A stretch of 64,000 nucleotides of DNA from Candidatus Saccharimonadota bacterium. GTDB lineage: Bacteria > Patescibacteriota > Saccharimonadia > Saccharimonadales > UBA4665. The stretch is from NCBI GenBank assembly GCA_013289705.1, contig JABCZM010000003.1, forward strand, positions 1 to 64,000, in the 5' to 3' direction. This document shows positions 34,747 through 44,014 of this stretch, piece after piece (positions within the stretch are counted from its first letter, which is position 1; the number at the start of each line of letters is the position of its first letter). Below the pieces are notes generated by a model. The model did not search any database. It was not told where the DNA came from and saw only the letters and a program-made list of their open reading frames with translations. Position numbers and translations under genes: made by a program.

Positions 34747-37557
34747 CTACGAACAGCCCGTGGTTGAACCGCAGGAAGTACAGACATAGCAGCTACCTGC
34801 CCGTTGCGTCTGGTTACCACAGTTGTAACAGAGTGGTGCAGTCGAATCTTTGACCTTTACCTTGTCTGCAGTGGCGGCAACTGGCTGACTCACCGTTGGC
34901 GGCAGATCAACCTTTTGATCATTCACAACTTCTTTGATTGGCTCTGAAACCAAAACTTGTGGAGCCGAAACTTCAAGTAAGCTAGTTTGGGCTTCTGGCA
35001 TATCGTCTAAATCGGCCAAACCAAGTTCAAGACGATCATCAAAGCTCAAGTAATCGAGTGCCAAGCGGCGCATGATGTAATCTGTTAGCGAGCTAGCAGT
35101 CCGAATATCTGGGTCGTCAGTAATGCCCGATGGCGCAAAACTGGTACCACGAAGCGTTTTAACATAGCTCTTGAGTGGCACACCATACTGCAAACCATGG
35201 CTAATACTAATGGCAAACGAATCCATCAGTCCAGAAAGCGTTGAACCCTGCTTGCTCACACTAATGAACATTTCACCTGGAGTACCATCATCGTACTGGC
35301 CAACCGTAAAGTAACCCTTTAGATCAGCTAGTTCAAAATGGTAGGTACGACTATTGCGAACCCGTGGTAATTTGCGGCGGGCAGGACCCTTAACCACAAA
35401 CTTTTCGACCACCTGCGGCTCAACAGCAGCCACTGCCGAGGCAGCATCTTTGACTTCGCCATCCTTTTTGCTATCTTTCTTCGTTAGGTTCAGTGGCTGG
35501 CCAACTTTAGAATTGTCGCGATAGACGGCAACAGCCTTGAGACCCATTTTCCAGGCATCAACGTGCAATTGTTCGATGTCTTCGACTGTAGCTTCTGCTG
35601 GCATGTTGACAGTTTTGCTGATTGCACCAGAGATAAATGGCTGCACGGCCGCCATCATCTTCACGTGTCCTAGGTAGTGAATAGGGTTTTCACCCATGGC
35701 GCACGAAAAGACCGCTTTGTGTTCTTGCTTTAGGTGCGGTGCACCATCAATCTTCTTTTCGGTGTCGATGAAAGCCACAATGTCATCGATTTGCTTCTTC
35801 TGATAGCCAAGTGCCTTCAGGGCACGTGGAACAGTTTGGTTGACAATAACCATCGTGCCACCGCCAACCATTTTCTTGAACTTCACGAGTCCAAGGTCTG
35901 GCTCAATACCTGTAGTGTCACAATCCATCATCAAACCAATCGTACCAGTTGGAGCCAACACGCTGGCCTGCGAGTTGCGCACGCCATACTGCTCACCAAA
36001 TTCTACAGCATCATCCCAAGCGGAGGTTGCGGCGCTCAAAAGTTCTTCACTCACCAAACTTGCATCGATAGCCGAGACCGCTTCGCGGTGCTTGCGCAGT
36101 ACCCGCAGCATGCCCGCACGATCTTTATGGAAGCCAGCAAATGGTCCAACTCGGCGAGCAAGCTTAGCGCTCGTAGCGTAGGCCTGACCGGTCAATAACG
36201 CCGTGATTGTTGCAGCCAAGGCACGGCCTTCGTCACTGTCGTAGGGCAAGCCAAGCGCCATTAGTAGGGCGCCAAGGTTCGCATAGCCAATACCAAGTTC
36301 ACGGTAGGCTTTTGCGTTCTTGGTAATGTTCTCGGTTGGATATTCGCTATAACCAACCAAGATTTCCTGAGCCGTAAAGATCAGTTCAGTAGTGTGGACA
36401 AAGGCCTTAATATCAAACGTGCCATCGTCGTTCAAGAACTTCAACAGATTGAGTGATGCTAAATTACAAGCCGAGTTATCCAGGTGCATATACTCACTAC
36501 AAGGATTGGAACCGTTAATGCGACCGGCGTTTGGCGTGGTATGCCAATCATTAATAACCGTGTCGAACTGCATACCAGGATCAGCACATTCCCACGCAGC
36601 TTCGGCAAATTGGCGGAATAGCTTGCGAGCTTTGACAGTTTTCACTGTTTCACCAGTGGTAACGGCCTTCAAATCCCAATTATCATCATTTTGGACGGCT
36701 TTCATGAAGTCATCAGTGACACGCACCGAGTTGTTAGCATTCTGATACTGGACACTAAAGATGTCTTTGCCGTCCAAGCTCATATCAAAGCCGTTTTCTT
36801 TCAGCACGCGGGCTTTGCGCTCTTCGATTGCCTTAGACCAGATAAATTCTTCGACATCAGGGTGATCGACATTCAAAATAACCATTTTGGCAGCACGACG
36901 TGTCTTGCCACCGCTCTTAATTGCGCCGGCCGACGAATCCGCGCCACGCATAAAGCTCAGTGGACCAGAGGCTGTGCCGGCACTTTTGCCCAAGCGTTCA
37001 GCGGAAGAACGGATCGAACTAAGGTTGAGCCCTGCACCCGAACCACCTTTAAAGATCATGCCTTCTTCTTTGTACCAGTTCAGAATAGAAGCCATCGTGT
37101 CTTCAACGGCCAAAATAAAGCAGGCGCTCGCCTGTTGCGCACGCTCGGCCGCACCGATGTTAAACCACACCGGCGAGTTAAATGCCGCTCGTTGGGTTGC
37201 CAAAATATACTTTAGTTCCTCGCGGAAGTCTTCGGCTTCGGTGTTGCCGCCTTCAAAATAGCCTTCTTGCAGACCTTGACGAGTCACCGTATCAACAACA
37301 CGGTCGATCAAGTGACGAAGTGAGGATTCGCGCTGATCGGTACCAGGGGTACCCGTAAAATACTTTTGGGCCACAATATTAATAGCGTTCAGCGACCAGC
37401 CTTGTGGAAACTCAACGTCTTTCTGCTCAAACACCGCTTTGTTGGTAGCCGGATTGGTGATAATTGAATCGCGCTTGGCCCATTTGAGTTGGTCATACGC
37501 CTTCTTACCAGGTGTTACGAATAGTCGCTCGACCCCCAAACTTGTTGTTTGTCCCAT
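34747..37557 (-). CDS. nrdJ: Adenosylcobalamin-dependent ribonucleotide reductase (class II)
   Basis: A 936-aa class II reductase that makes deoxyribonucleotides using a B12 radical. Visible landmarks are AFNSPVWFN, GSGAGLNLSSIR, the active-site segment NPCSEYMHLDNSACNLASLN, the phosphate-loop-like LAPTGTIGLMMDCDT and a C-terminal cysteine cluster (CYNCGNQ...CYVCTSCGSTTGCS) that shuttles reducing equivalents. No cobalamin-synthesis gene is in the window, so the cofactor must come from elsewhere in the genome or from outside. The gene follows nrdR on the same strand after a 216-bp structured leader and ends at a strong terminator. Confidence 0.95.
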   Translation of the reverse strand: MGQTTSLGVERLFVTPGKKAYDQLKWAKRDSIITNPATNKAVFEQKDVEFPQGWSLNAINIVAQKYFTGTPGTDQRESSLRHLIDRVVDTVTRQGLQEGYFEGGNTEAEDFREELKYILATQRAAFNSPVWFNIGAAERAQQASACFILAVEDTMASILNWYKEEGMIFKGGSGAGLNLSSIRSSAERLGKSAGTASGPLSFMRGADSSAGAIKSGGKTRRAAKMVILNVDHPDVEEFIWSKAIEERKARVLKENGFDMSLDGKDIFSVQYQNANNSVRVTDDFMKAVQNDDNWDLKAVTTGETVKTVKARKLFRQFAEAAWECADPGMQFDTVINDWHTTPNAGRINGSNPCSEYMHLDNSACNLASLNLLKFLNDDGTFDIKAFVHTTELIFTAQEILVGYSEYPTENITKNAKAYRELGIGYANLGALLMALGLPYDSDEGRALAATITALLTGQAYATSAKLARRVGPFAGFHKDRAGMLRVLRKHREAVSAIDASLVSEELLSAATSAWDDAVEFGEQYGVRNSQASVLAPTGTIGLMMDCDTTGIEPDLGLVKFKKMVGGGTMVIVNQTVPRALKALGYQKKQIDDIVAFIDTEKKIDGAPHLKQEHKAVFSCAMGENPIHYLGHVKMMAAVQPFISGAISKTVNMPAEATVEDIEQLHVDAWKMGLKAVAVYRDNSKVGQPLNLTKKDSKKDGEVKDAASAVAAVEPQVVEKFVVKGPARRKLPRVRNSRTYHFELADLKGYFTVGQYDDGTPGEMFISVSKQGSTLSGLMDSFAISISHGLQYGVPLKSYVKTLRGTSFAPSGITDDPDIRTASSLTDYIMRRLALDYLSFDDRLELGLADLDDMPEAQTSLLEVSAPQVLVSEPIKEVVNDQKVDLPPTVSQPVAATADKVKVKDSTAPLCYNCGNQTQRAGSCYVCTSCGSTTGCS

Positions 37558-37773
37558 AGTATTTTACCCTCACTTCTTATGGGCGACTGGTGGTGCCAGC
37601 CTGCCCGTTTTTATTAATTTTTTGATAGTTTTTGTTGGAGTTCGCCGTTGGCGTCTTGTCTCTCAGGCAAGACGCTTGGACTGAGCTCGCTGCGAACTTT
37701 AATTTCCTTCCACTTCAGAGGGGTTTAAAATTCGGAGAGAGCTGTCAAAGGCATTTACCTTTGACGACTTCAT
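37558..37773 (-). promoter_or_regulatory. Structured leader between nrdR and nrdJ
   Basis: Two perfect hairpins stand here: GTCAAAGG/CCTTTGAC just after the nrdR stop (37744-37765), and GCGTCTTG/CAAGACGC (37651-37675). The second is itself enclosed by a GTTCGC/GCGAAC helix (37640-37697), giving a three-way-like fold. It does not match a cobalamin riboswitch that I can recognise. It might tune nrdJ relative to nrdR. Confidence 0.45.
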
Positions 37774-38256
37774 CTACTGCACCACTCTTGGCACTTTGGC
37801 CGTTTTGCCGTGTTTGATGTGTGACAGCTCGCGTTCGAAGCCAGCGATGTCTTTGAAGCGTCGATAGACACTTGCAAAGCGCACATAGGCTACCTCGTTG
37901 AGCTGACTCAGCCGTGCCATCACGAGTTCACCAAGCTTAGCTGAAGCCACTTCATTGTCACCGCACGCGTATAGTTCCTGCTCAATATCGTTCACCAAGG
38001 TTTCTAGCTGCAAGCTCGTAACCGGTGTCTTCTCACAGGCTCTATATAGGCCCGCCAGCAGCTTAGAACGATTAAACAGCTCACGTACACCATTATTCTT
38101 AATGACAATCAGCTGCGGGCGCTCCAGACGCTCATAGGTCGTAAAGCGATACTCACAGTTGGTGCAGCAGCGGCGGCGGCGAATGGCTTGGCCATCGGCA
38201 ACATCACGCGATTCGATAACTTTAGTGTCGTCGAACTGGCATTGATTGCATTTCAT
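37774..38256 (-). CDS. nrdR: Transcriptional repressor NrdR
   Basis: A 160-aa NrdR: an N-terminal zinc ribbon with cysteine pairs CNQC and CTNC, the RRRRC basic segment and TTYER motif, then an ATP-cone domain (about residues 48-140, IKNNGVRELFNRSKLLAGLYRAC). NrdR senses ATP/dATP and represses ribonucleotide reductase genes through tandem boxes. It is followed by nrdJ, and two box-like repeats stand upstream of it, so it probably controls its own operon. A TAGATTTC/GAAATCTA hairpin (38274-38292) precedes its GGAGG ribosome site. Confidence 0.96.
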   Translation of the reverse strand: MKCNQCQFDDTKVIESRDVADGQAIRRRRCCTNCEYRFTTYERLERPQLIVIKNNGVRELFNRSKLLAGLYRACEKTPVTSLQLETLVNDIEQELYACGDNEVASAKLGELVMARLSQLNEVAYVRFASVYRRFKDIAGFERELSHIKHGKTAKVPRVVQ

Positions 38257-38329
38257 TAGTGCCTCCGTTCATGTAGATTTCGAAGAAATCTAGTGTTCAT
38301 TTGAAAGTGCTGGCGACATATACTTTTGT

Positions 38330-38379
38330 CTATATATAGCGCTTTGTGTTTCTATACTAGCCCTAGCTATAGCGCTTTG
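38330..38379 (-). promoter_or_regulatory. Tandem NrdR-box-like repeats upstream of nrdR
   Basis: Two 17-bp direct repeats on the plus strand, CTATATATAGCGCTTTG (38330-38346) and CTAGCTATAGCGCTTTG (38363-38379), lie 33 bp apart, about three helical turns. The first contains CTATATATAG, identical to the core of the published NrdR-box consensus. Confidence 0.65.
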
Positions 38380-38559
38380 CAAGTAATTTTTGTTGTATTA
38401 ATCCGCACGATTCTGATCTGTTCTGTCGAAAAATTACAGAGGTGAAACAAGATTATTCTCACGCGCATTTATAACAACGAGTCACGATTACGGTCAACCA
38501 TCCCAAGTTTTTCGGTTTGCAGGAGAGTTTTCACTGCGTAAGTTAAGCTTTAGAGAAAA

Positions 38560-39894
38560 TCAGAACCGCTTGTGCTCTGAATCGACTTTTGCCTCTTTGT
38601 CATCAGCTTCTTTTTTGTTGCGCTTGGCAAGGCGACGCAAGAACGAAGGCTTTTCGAGCTCTTCTTCGACATTGCCAGAAACAATCGGTTCGTGCTCGGT
38701 GTGACTTGGCGTGATAGTATCGTCTTCATCCACATCGTCGTCACTATCGCTAATCGACCAGATGTTTGGCATCGGCGAATCAGACTTGAAGTCACTCACC
38801 GCAGGATCATCAAGGCTCATATCAATATCCGACATAACTTTTTCATCGGTCTTTGGTTCGGCCTGATCGGTGGCAACTGCCGGTGCAGTAATTGGGCTAT
38901 CACCCTCAGCAATTGTCGCTTGACGCTGCGAGAAGTAGGATGCGTCGAAGCCAGTAGCAACAACCGTAATAATAACTTCGTCCTCAAGATCTGGACTGAT
39001 GGTTGCCCCAAAGATAATGTTAGCATCGGGGTCAGCAGCAGCCGTAATCGTTTCGGCAGCACTGTTAATTTCGTGCATCGACAAGTCATTGCCACCGATA
39101 ACGTTAAACAGAATACCGCGAGCACCATCGATAGACACCTCAAGTAATGGCGATTCAATTGCCTGCTGAGCGGCTTCAAGCGCGCGGTTTTCACCACTGG
39201 CGCGGCCAATACCCATCAATGCCGAACCGGCATTACTCATCACTGTCTTCACATCGGCAAAGTCGAGGTTGATCAACCCATGAACCGTAATCAGATCAGA
39301 AATACCCTGCACGCCTTGACGCAGCACGTCGTCAGCAACCTTGAAGGCTTCCATGAGTGGTGTCTGACGGTCGATTGTCTGCAATAGGCGGTCGTTAGGA
39401 ATAACAATTAACGTATCGACCGCTTCGCGCAGATGGCCAATTGCCAAGTCTGCGTTGCGACGACGCTTTTCGCCCTCAAAGGCAAAGGGTTTGGTTGCAA
39501 AGCCAACCACCAAGATACCCTCTTCTTTGGCGACTTCGGCCACAACCGGGCCAGCACCGCTACCAGTGCCACCACCAGCACCGATGGTCACAAACACCAT
39601 ATCGGCACCCTTTACAGCAGCGCGGATTTCTTCGCGGGATTCATCGGCCGCACTGTGGCCAACAGATGGGTCGGCACCAGCGCCAAGCCCACGAGTCGTG
39701 TCTTTGCCAATATGAATTTTCTTCTGAGCTTTAGAGTGATGTAACGCCTGCGCATCGGTGTTAAGTGCAATAAACTCGACGTTTTCGATGCCAGCTTCAA
39801 CCATGCGATTGATAGCCGCACCCCCGGCACCACCAACACCAATCACTTTAATTCGGGCAAATGTTTCGATAGCTGGTTCAACGACTTGTGGCAT
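38560..39894 (-). CDS. ftsZ: Cell division protein FtsZ
   Basis: A 444-aa tubulin homologue that polymerises into the Z ring. The GTP-binding signature [12 protein letters not shown], the N-terminal [16 protein letters not shown], the NTDAQAL segment and the catalytic [11 protein letters not shown] (T7) loop are intact. After the core (about residue 320) comes a long acidic linker and a basic end ([11 protein letters not shown]...HKRF) where FtsA should bind. The strong upstream promoter gives it its own transcript in addition to read-through from ftsA. Confidence 0.97.
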   Translation of the reverse strand: MPQVVEPAIETFARIKVIGVGGAGGAAINRMVEAGIENVEFIALNTDAQALHHSKAQKKIHIGKDTTRGLGAGADPSVGHSAADESREEIRAAVKGADMVFVTIGAGGGTGSGAGPVVAEVAKEEGILVVGFATKPFAFEGEKRRRNADLAIGHLREAVDTLIVIPNDRLLQTIDRQTPLMEAFKVADDVLRQGVQGISDLITVHGLINLDFADVKTVMSNAGSALMGIGRASGENRALEAAQQAIESPLLEVSIDGARGILFNVIGGNDLSMHEINSAAETITAAADPDANIIFGATISPDLEDEVIITVVATGFDASYFSQRQATIAEGDSPITAPAVATDQAEPKTDEKVMSDIDMSLDDPAVSDFKSDSPMPNIWSISDSDDDVDEDDTITPSHTEHEPIVSGNVEEELEKPSFLRRLAKRNKKEADDKEAKVDSEHKRF

Positions 39895-39925
39895 AGTTAC
39901 TCTCCGGCTCTAATTAATGTTTTCT

Positions 39926-39954
39926 ATTATAGACTGCTGCGGAGAGAAGTTCAA
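39926..39954 (-). promoter_or_regulatory. ftsZ promoter
   Basis: Minus-strand -35 TTGAAC (39949-39954), 17-bp spacer and consensus -10 TATAAT (39926-39931). A GGAGAG ribosome site precedes the ftsZ ATG. Confidence 0.75.
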
Positions 39955-40076
39955 CAAATGTATCCTGTCCATTTATGTTGTATTCTACACAACTATTGAA
40001 TGTACTCAACCAGAAATGACATCTCTCTGAAATAATAATTTTTTTATCCATCTTACGAGTAAAAGAGAGCAAGAAA

Positions 40077-41312
40077 TTACTTCTTAAAACGCTTCAGAAA
40101 TCCTTGAGCCATACCCAGAGCATTGCCAGCAGCTTTTTGAGCCCCAGAGCTGTGGCCACCACCAGCAGGAGAATCCGGCAAAAGCAGCATATCCAGCAAC
40201 ATCAAGCCAACCACGGTGGCAAACGAACTATCCTCAACCGTGTCTACCAAGCCGCCAACCTCTTGAATTTTGCCAACTCGGGCTGGCAACTGCAAAGTTT
40301 CTTTGGCGAACTCAGCCAAACCAGGCAATTTTGCAGTACCACCAGTGATAATCACCCCACCAGGTAGCTTGCGAGCTCGACGAATTTTTTGCAGTTCTTT
40401 ATTGGCGTACTCTAACAACTCTTCGACTCTAGCCTCAACAATCATCTGTACCTCATCCATATCAAAGCTAGTTACTAGCTTTCCAACCGTGATATTTGCG
40501 GTTGTTTTGCTCACTTTTGCCAAACTAGCATGCTGGACTTTAACCTGTTCGGCCAAATCAAGGTCGGTCTTCAGACCGATAGCCAAGTCGTTGGTGATAT
40601 GCTGACCACCGATGGGCAATACTGCAACGTGCTGGACCTCACCGTCTTCAACAACGATCAGATTTGTCGTTCCGGCGCCGATATCAAGCAAAACCGTACC
40701 AGCCTCTTTCTGCTGACGAGTCATGACGGCTTCAGCTGCCGCCAAACTAGAGACAGTATGGTGCGTTGGACGCAATTCTGCCTTCTCTAGCGCAGCGTCC
40801 AAGTTTCGCAGATTTGGCGTTGAAGCCGTCACAATATGTGCATCTACCTCAAGCCGAACACCGTGCATACCAACTGGATCTTTGATGTTTTGCTGACCAT
40901 CAACACTGTAATTCTTGGCAAAAAATTGGATAATTTCGCGATTTGGTGGTAACTGGACCACTGTTGCAGCCTCTTCGACTCGATAGCGATCTTCTGGCAA
41001 AATCTCGCGGTTGGCGGTGCTAATTGCAATCACACCCTTAGAATTTATGCCAGCCACATGTGAGCCGTTCACGTTCACTGTTGCCTGCGAAATATGGTAG
41101 CCACTGATGCGTTCTGCCTCTGTTATTGCCTGCACTACCGCTTCGGCAACATCATTGATATGCACCACAACACCTTTGCGCATACCCAAGTTTGGTGCCG
41201 AACCGTGCCCAATAATCGACGGCTTATTGCCACCGTTGGGGTCCATCGTTCCCACAACACAGCGCACACTGGCAGTGCCGATATCAAGACCTACAAAGTG
41301 ATTAGGTTTCAT
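40077..41312 (-). CDS. ftsA: Cell division protein FtsA
   Basis: A 411-aa actin-family protein that tethers FtsZ to the membrane. It has the phosphate-1 motif GLDIGTASVRCVVG, the 1C-domain segment, phosphate-2 LLDIGAGTTNLIV, the adenosine motif GVIITGGTAKLPGL, and a C-terminal amphipathic helix (ALGMAQGFLKRFKK) that should insert in the membrane. It lies directly upstream of ftsZ, separated by 182 bp that contain the ftsZ promoter. Confidence 0.96.
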   Translation of the reverse strand: MKPNHFVGLDIGTASVRCVVGTMDPNGGNKPSIIGHGSAPNLGMRKGVVVHINDVAEAVVQAITEAERISGYHISQATVNVNGSHVAGINSKGVIAISTANREILPEDRYRVEEAATVVQLPPNREIIQFFAKNYSVDGQQNIKDPVGMHGVRLEVDAHIVTASTPNLRNLDAALEKAELRPTHHTVSSLAAAEAVMTRQQKEAGTVLLDIGAGTTNLIVVEDGEVQHVAVLPIGGQHITNDLAIGLKTDLDLAEQVKVQHASLAKVSKTTANITVGKLVTSFDMDEVQMIVEARVEELLEYANKELQKIRRARKLPGGVIITGGTAKLPGLAEFAKETLQLPARVGKIQEVGGLVDTVEDSSFATVVGLMLLDMLLLPDSPAGGGHSSGAQKAAGNALGMAQGFLKRFKK

Positions 41313-41321
41313 GTTGAAGCT

Positions 41322-41351
41322 AGTATAACGCTATAGCTTCCCTTATGGCAA
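41322..41351 (-). promoter_or_regulatory. ftsA promoter
   Basis: Minus-strand -35 TTGCCA (41346-41351), 18-bp spacer, -10 TATACT (41322-41327), 9 nt before ATG 41312: a very short or absent leader. A separate AGGCAAAG/CTTTGCCT hairpin at 41360-41383 overlaps the map stop codon. Confidence 0.65.
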
Positions 41352-41381
41352 ATTTGATCAGGCAAAGTAATAACTCTTTGC

Positions 41382-42137
41382 CTAGACTCCGGTTAAAATC
41401 TCAGCCCCATCTTCGGTAATAAGCACCGTATGTTCAAAGTGCGCCGCCCAAGATTGGTCCTGTGTCAAAATCGTCCATTCATCATCGGCCAAATACACCC
41501 GATGCGTGCCCAAAGTAGCCATCGGCTCAATCGCAATCGTCATGCCAGCTTGCAGCCATGGACCAGTGTTAGCTCGGCCATAATTAGGGATGTTGGGATC
41601 TTCATGGAATTCGTGGCCAACACCGTGGCCAACCAAATCGCGCACAATGCCATAACCCTGCTTTTTGAGCACCACCTCAACAGCCGCACCAATATCGCCA
41701 GTTCGCACTTGATCATGCACTGCAGCAATGCCAGATAGAAGGGATTGCTCGGTGTATTTCACCAGGTCAGCGTGTTTTTGGTTCAGCGTACCATTAGCAA
41801 TAACGCTCAATGCGCCATCGGTGATCATACCCCTATATGTCACACCAAAATCCAGGCTGACAATATCACCAGTTTTAATAAATTTGTCAGCTCGTGGAAT
41901 ACCATGAACTACTTCTTCGTTCACCGAGATACAGATAACCTCTGGAAAACCGTGATAACCCAAACAGGTTGGCGTACCACCAAGCACCTTTAGCTCACGT
42001 GCAGCAATGTCGGCCAACTGTTTGGTGGTAATACCACCCGCAACTTGACTCTTGACCACCTGCAGCACTGTCGCCAACATGCGACCACTTTCGCGCATTG
42101 CTTTAATTTCACTCGCCGTTTTTACTCGTGTTTGCAT
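41382..42137 (-). CDS. map: Type I methionine aminopeptidase
   Basis: A 251-aa metalloprotease that removes N-terminal methionine from new proteins. The metal ligands are visible: the two Asp in SLDFGVTYRGMITDGA, His in GHGVGHEFHEDP and the Glu residues near IAIEPM and at the C-terminus. The substrate-binding His lies in YHGFPEVICISVNEEVVHGIP. There is no N-terminal zinc-finger extension. It follows adk by 7 bp on the same strand, with GGGAG as ribosome site, recalling the common adk-map order but without secY. Confidence 0.96.
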   Translation of the reverse strand: MQTRVKTASEIKAMRESGRMLATVLQVVKSQVAGGITTKQLADIAARELKVLGGTPTCLGYHGFPEVICISVNEEVVHGIPRADKFIKTGDIVSLDFGVTYRGMITDGALSVIANGTLNQKHADLVKYTEQSLLSGIAAVHDQVRTGDIGAAVEVVLKKQGYGIVRDLVGHGVGHEFHEDPNIPNYGRANTGPWLQAGMTIAIEPMATLGTHRVYLADDEWTILTQDQSWAAHFEHTVLITEDGAEILTGV

Positions 42138-42144
42138 GTGCTCC

Positions 42145-42693
42145 CTAAGAAGTCAGCTGCTTTTCTTCAGCAGCGGCTTGCACCCTATCATGAACTTCAT
42201 CAACACTGCCCAAGCCATCAATCACGACCATCGGTACACCTTTAGTTTTATAAAAATCGATGAGTGGACGTGTCTGTTCTTCGTAAATCTGCAGACGACG
42301 CTTGATAACCTCTTCATTATCGTCCGCGCGGCCACGACCAAGCTGACGCTTAATAAGCTCTTCTTGAGGAGTTTCGAACAACACAATAGCCGTAACTTCA
42401 CGGCCATGCTTAGGCAAATGTTCAATCAGCCACTCGGCTTGATCAATGTTACGAGGATAGCCGTCGAGCACAATGTGCGCAGGGTCTTTCATGTCGCGCA
42501 AGGCATTATCGAGCACCCTGGCCGTCATTTCATTATCAATAAGTTCGCCAGTTGCCATACGAGCCTTAACTTCAGGATCGGTCGATTCGCGGAATAATTG
42601 GCCAGTCGATAGCCATTTCCAGCCATTACGCTCAACTAACAACTGCCCCTGCACACTTTTACCCGAACCCGGAGGACCAAAAAACAAGATCAT
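42145..42693 (-). CDS. adk: Adenylate kinase
   Basis: A 182-aa adenylate kinase that equilibrates AMP, ADP and ATP. It has the P-loop FFGPPGSGKSVQG, the AMP-binding STGQLFRE segment, LDGYPRNIDQAEWL and the LID arginine region RGRADDNEEVIKRR. The LID is short and lacks the zinc-binding cysteines of the long forms. It begins 3 bp after yqeY and is followed closely by map, so yqeY, adk and map appear to be one operon. Confidence 0.95.
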   Translation of the reverse strand: MILFFGPPGSGKSVQGQLLVERNGWKWLSTGQLFRESTDPEVKARMATGELIDNEMTARVLDNALRDMKDPAHIVLDGYPRNIDQAEWLIEHLPKHGREVTAIVLFETPQEELIKRQLGRGRADDNEEVIKRRLQIYEEQTRPLIDFYKTKGVPMVVIDGLGSVDEVHDRVQAAAEEKQLTS

Positions 42694-42696
42694 AGC

Positions 42697-43149
42697 TTAC
42701 GCTCCTAACTTTTGTTTTACTAACTTAGCGATCGTACCACCGTCAGCAGTGGCACCAACTTTTGCTTTTACCTGGCCCATAACCATCCCCATATCCTGGG
42801 CACTGTTGGCACCAGTGGCAGTAACAACTTCATCAACAATTTTTCCAAGTTCTTCGGCAGACAATTGAGCTGGCAGATACGCTTCGATCAATTTCTTTTC
42901 AACTAGTTCCGCTTCGGCGCGATCAGGACTACCACCCCGAATATACAGATCAGCACTCTCTTGGCGCTTCTTGGCTTCCTTAGAAAATAGCGCAATAACT
43001 CCGTCATCAGCCATCAGCTCATCGCGCTTGCCACTGGCCACCTTGGCATATAACAGCACACTCTTCAGGGTGCGCAAAGATGTGGCCTGCTGCTTATCAC
43101 CAGCTAGTAACGCCGTCTTAATATCTTGCTCAAGTTTCTGCTCTAACAT
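42697..43149 (-). CDS. yqeY: GatB/YqeY domain protein
   Basis: A 150-aa YqeY-family protein resembling the C-terminal tRNA-binding domain of GatB. It has the N-terminal helix LEQKLEQDIKTALLAGDKQQ, the central LIEAYLPAQLSAEEL motif and the C-terminal GMVMGQVKAKVGATADGGTIAKLV. I use ATG 43149 rather than the GTG 18 bp upstream because family members start with this helix. It lies next to rpsU, a pairing common in bacteria. The molecular role is not firmly known; tRNA-dependent amidotransferase-like function is suggested by the domain. Confidence 0.9.
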   Translation of the reverse strand: MLEQKLEQDIKTALLAGDKQQATSLRTLKSVLLYAKVASGKRDELMADDGVIALFSKEAKKRQESADLYIRGGSPDRAEAELVEKKLIEAYLPAQLSAEELGKIVDEVVTATGANSAQDMGMVMGQVKAKVGATADGGTIAKLVKQKLGA

Positions 43150-43241
43150 ACGAATATATCCTACCACAGGAGTTGCATTTTAGTAATCTAGATCCACAAA
43201 ACCTCAAGCCACGGACCGATTTAGAGGACTATAGTTTGACT

Positions 43242-43457
43242 CTAGCGCTGGCCTAGTTTTAGCTTTTTGACTTTGATCACTTTGCGTTCTTGGCGAATAA
43301 TCGCTTTGGAGCGGCGATCACGCTTACTCATTGGCTTCTCGAAATACTGACCAGTCTTTACGATGGCGAGTACGCCAGATTGCTGCACTTTGCGGTTAAA
43401 GCGACGTAACAAGTTCTCGGTTGATTCTTTGGCGTCTTTTTTACTTACTTGTATCAT
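43242..43457 (-). CDS. rpsU: 30S ribosomal protein S21 (bS21)
   Basis: A 71-aa, strongly basic bS21. The N-terminal STENLLRRFNRKVQQSGVL matches the family core, and the C-terminus KVIKVKKLKLGQR is a basic tail. bS21 sits near the anti-Shine-Dalgarno region of 16S rRNA and affects initiation, which is notable in a genome with many apparently leaderless messages. A very long inverted repeat lies upstream, between it and the HTH gene. Confidence 0.9.
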   Translation of the reverse strand: MIQVSKKDAKESTENLLRRFNRKVQQSGVLAIVKTGQYFEKPMSKRDRRSKAIIRQERKVIKVKKLKLGQR

Positions 43458-43534
43458 AGGTGTTAATTCTACCGGAACAGATAAGGATTTGCAACCACTT
43501 TCTTACATAAACAATGCATGGCACAGGCCTGTAA

Positions 43535-43621
43535 ACCAAACTGAACTTTTCGAATTTTCTATCCAACCTCTTTAGAGGCAACCAGAGGGAGTCATAAAAA
43601 ATTCGAAAAGTTCAGTTTGGT
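43535..43621. repeat. 24-bp perfect inverted repeat upstream of rpsU
   Basis: Arms 43535-43558 and 43598-43621 (beginning ACCAAACTGAAC and ending CAGTTTGGT) are exact complements around a 39-nt loop. The loop contains CCTCT/AGAGG and GGCAACCAGAGGGAG. It lies between the HTH regulator and rpsU, both on the minus strand. It may be an rpsU leader structure, a terminator without a U run, or a small mobile repeat. Confidence 0.7.
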
Positions 43622-43635
43622 CACCCTAAATAGGG

Positions 43636-43929
43636 CTAACTCGTAATGGTAGTTTTTTTCTGGGTAGTTCGTTGTGATTTTAGAACAATGCTCTGCAGCT
43701 CCTTGAAGATCGGGAACTGTTTGTTAGTGTAGTACACCTTCGTGTTTCCCTGTTTTTCAGAGAACAAGAAGCCAACTTTTTCCAAGCGCTTTAGTTCACG
43801 CTGAATGTTACCCGCGTCTTCTTTAATAAGCTTGGCAAGACCACGGACATGGGTCTTAAAATCTGGATACTTTGCATAGATCACAATGATCTTGCGACGA
43901 ACTCTTGATGTGATAAAAATATCCAACAT
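43636..43929 (-). CDS. Small winged-helix regulator (ArsR/MarR-like)
   Basis: A 97-aa protein starting at ATG 43929, with AGAGGG as ribosome site; a GTG at 43953 would add eight residues. The fold looks like a winged helix: TSRVRRKIIVIYAKYPDF, then HVRGLAKLIKEDAGNIQRELKRLEKVGFLF as helix-turn-helix, then EKQGNTKVYYTNK as the wing. The C-terminus is Ser/Thr/Lys-rich. No ligand cysteines are visible. The gene is preceded by a good promoter and followed by the 24-bp inverted repeat. Target genes unknown. Confidence 0.75.
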   Translation of the reverse strand: MLDIFITSRVRRKIIVIYAKYPDFKTHVRGLAKLIKEDAGNIQRELKRLEKVGFLFSEKQGNTKVYYTNKQFPIFKELQSIVLKSQRTTQKKTTITS

Positions 43930-44014
43930 TGTACTTTTCCCTCTGCCCAACACCTTAGTAGTTGTAGAAGCACTAGCCTCTTATTGCCCTTATATTGTTA
44001 TTGCGACAACGTCT

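Noticed and set aside
43559-43597. Loop of the 24-bp inverted repeat resembles the 23S P-loop region (GGTTGCCTC-TAAAGAG)
   Set aside because: The match is about 16 bases with one gap, which is within chance for a 3-kb rRNA against a 64-kb window, and the flanks do not match.
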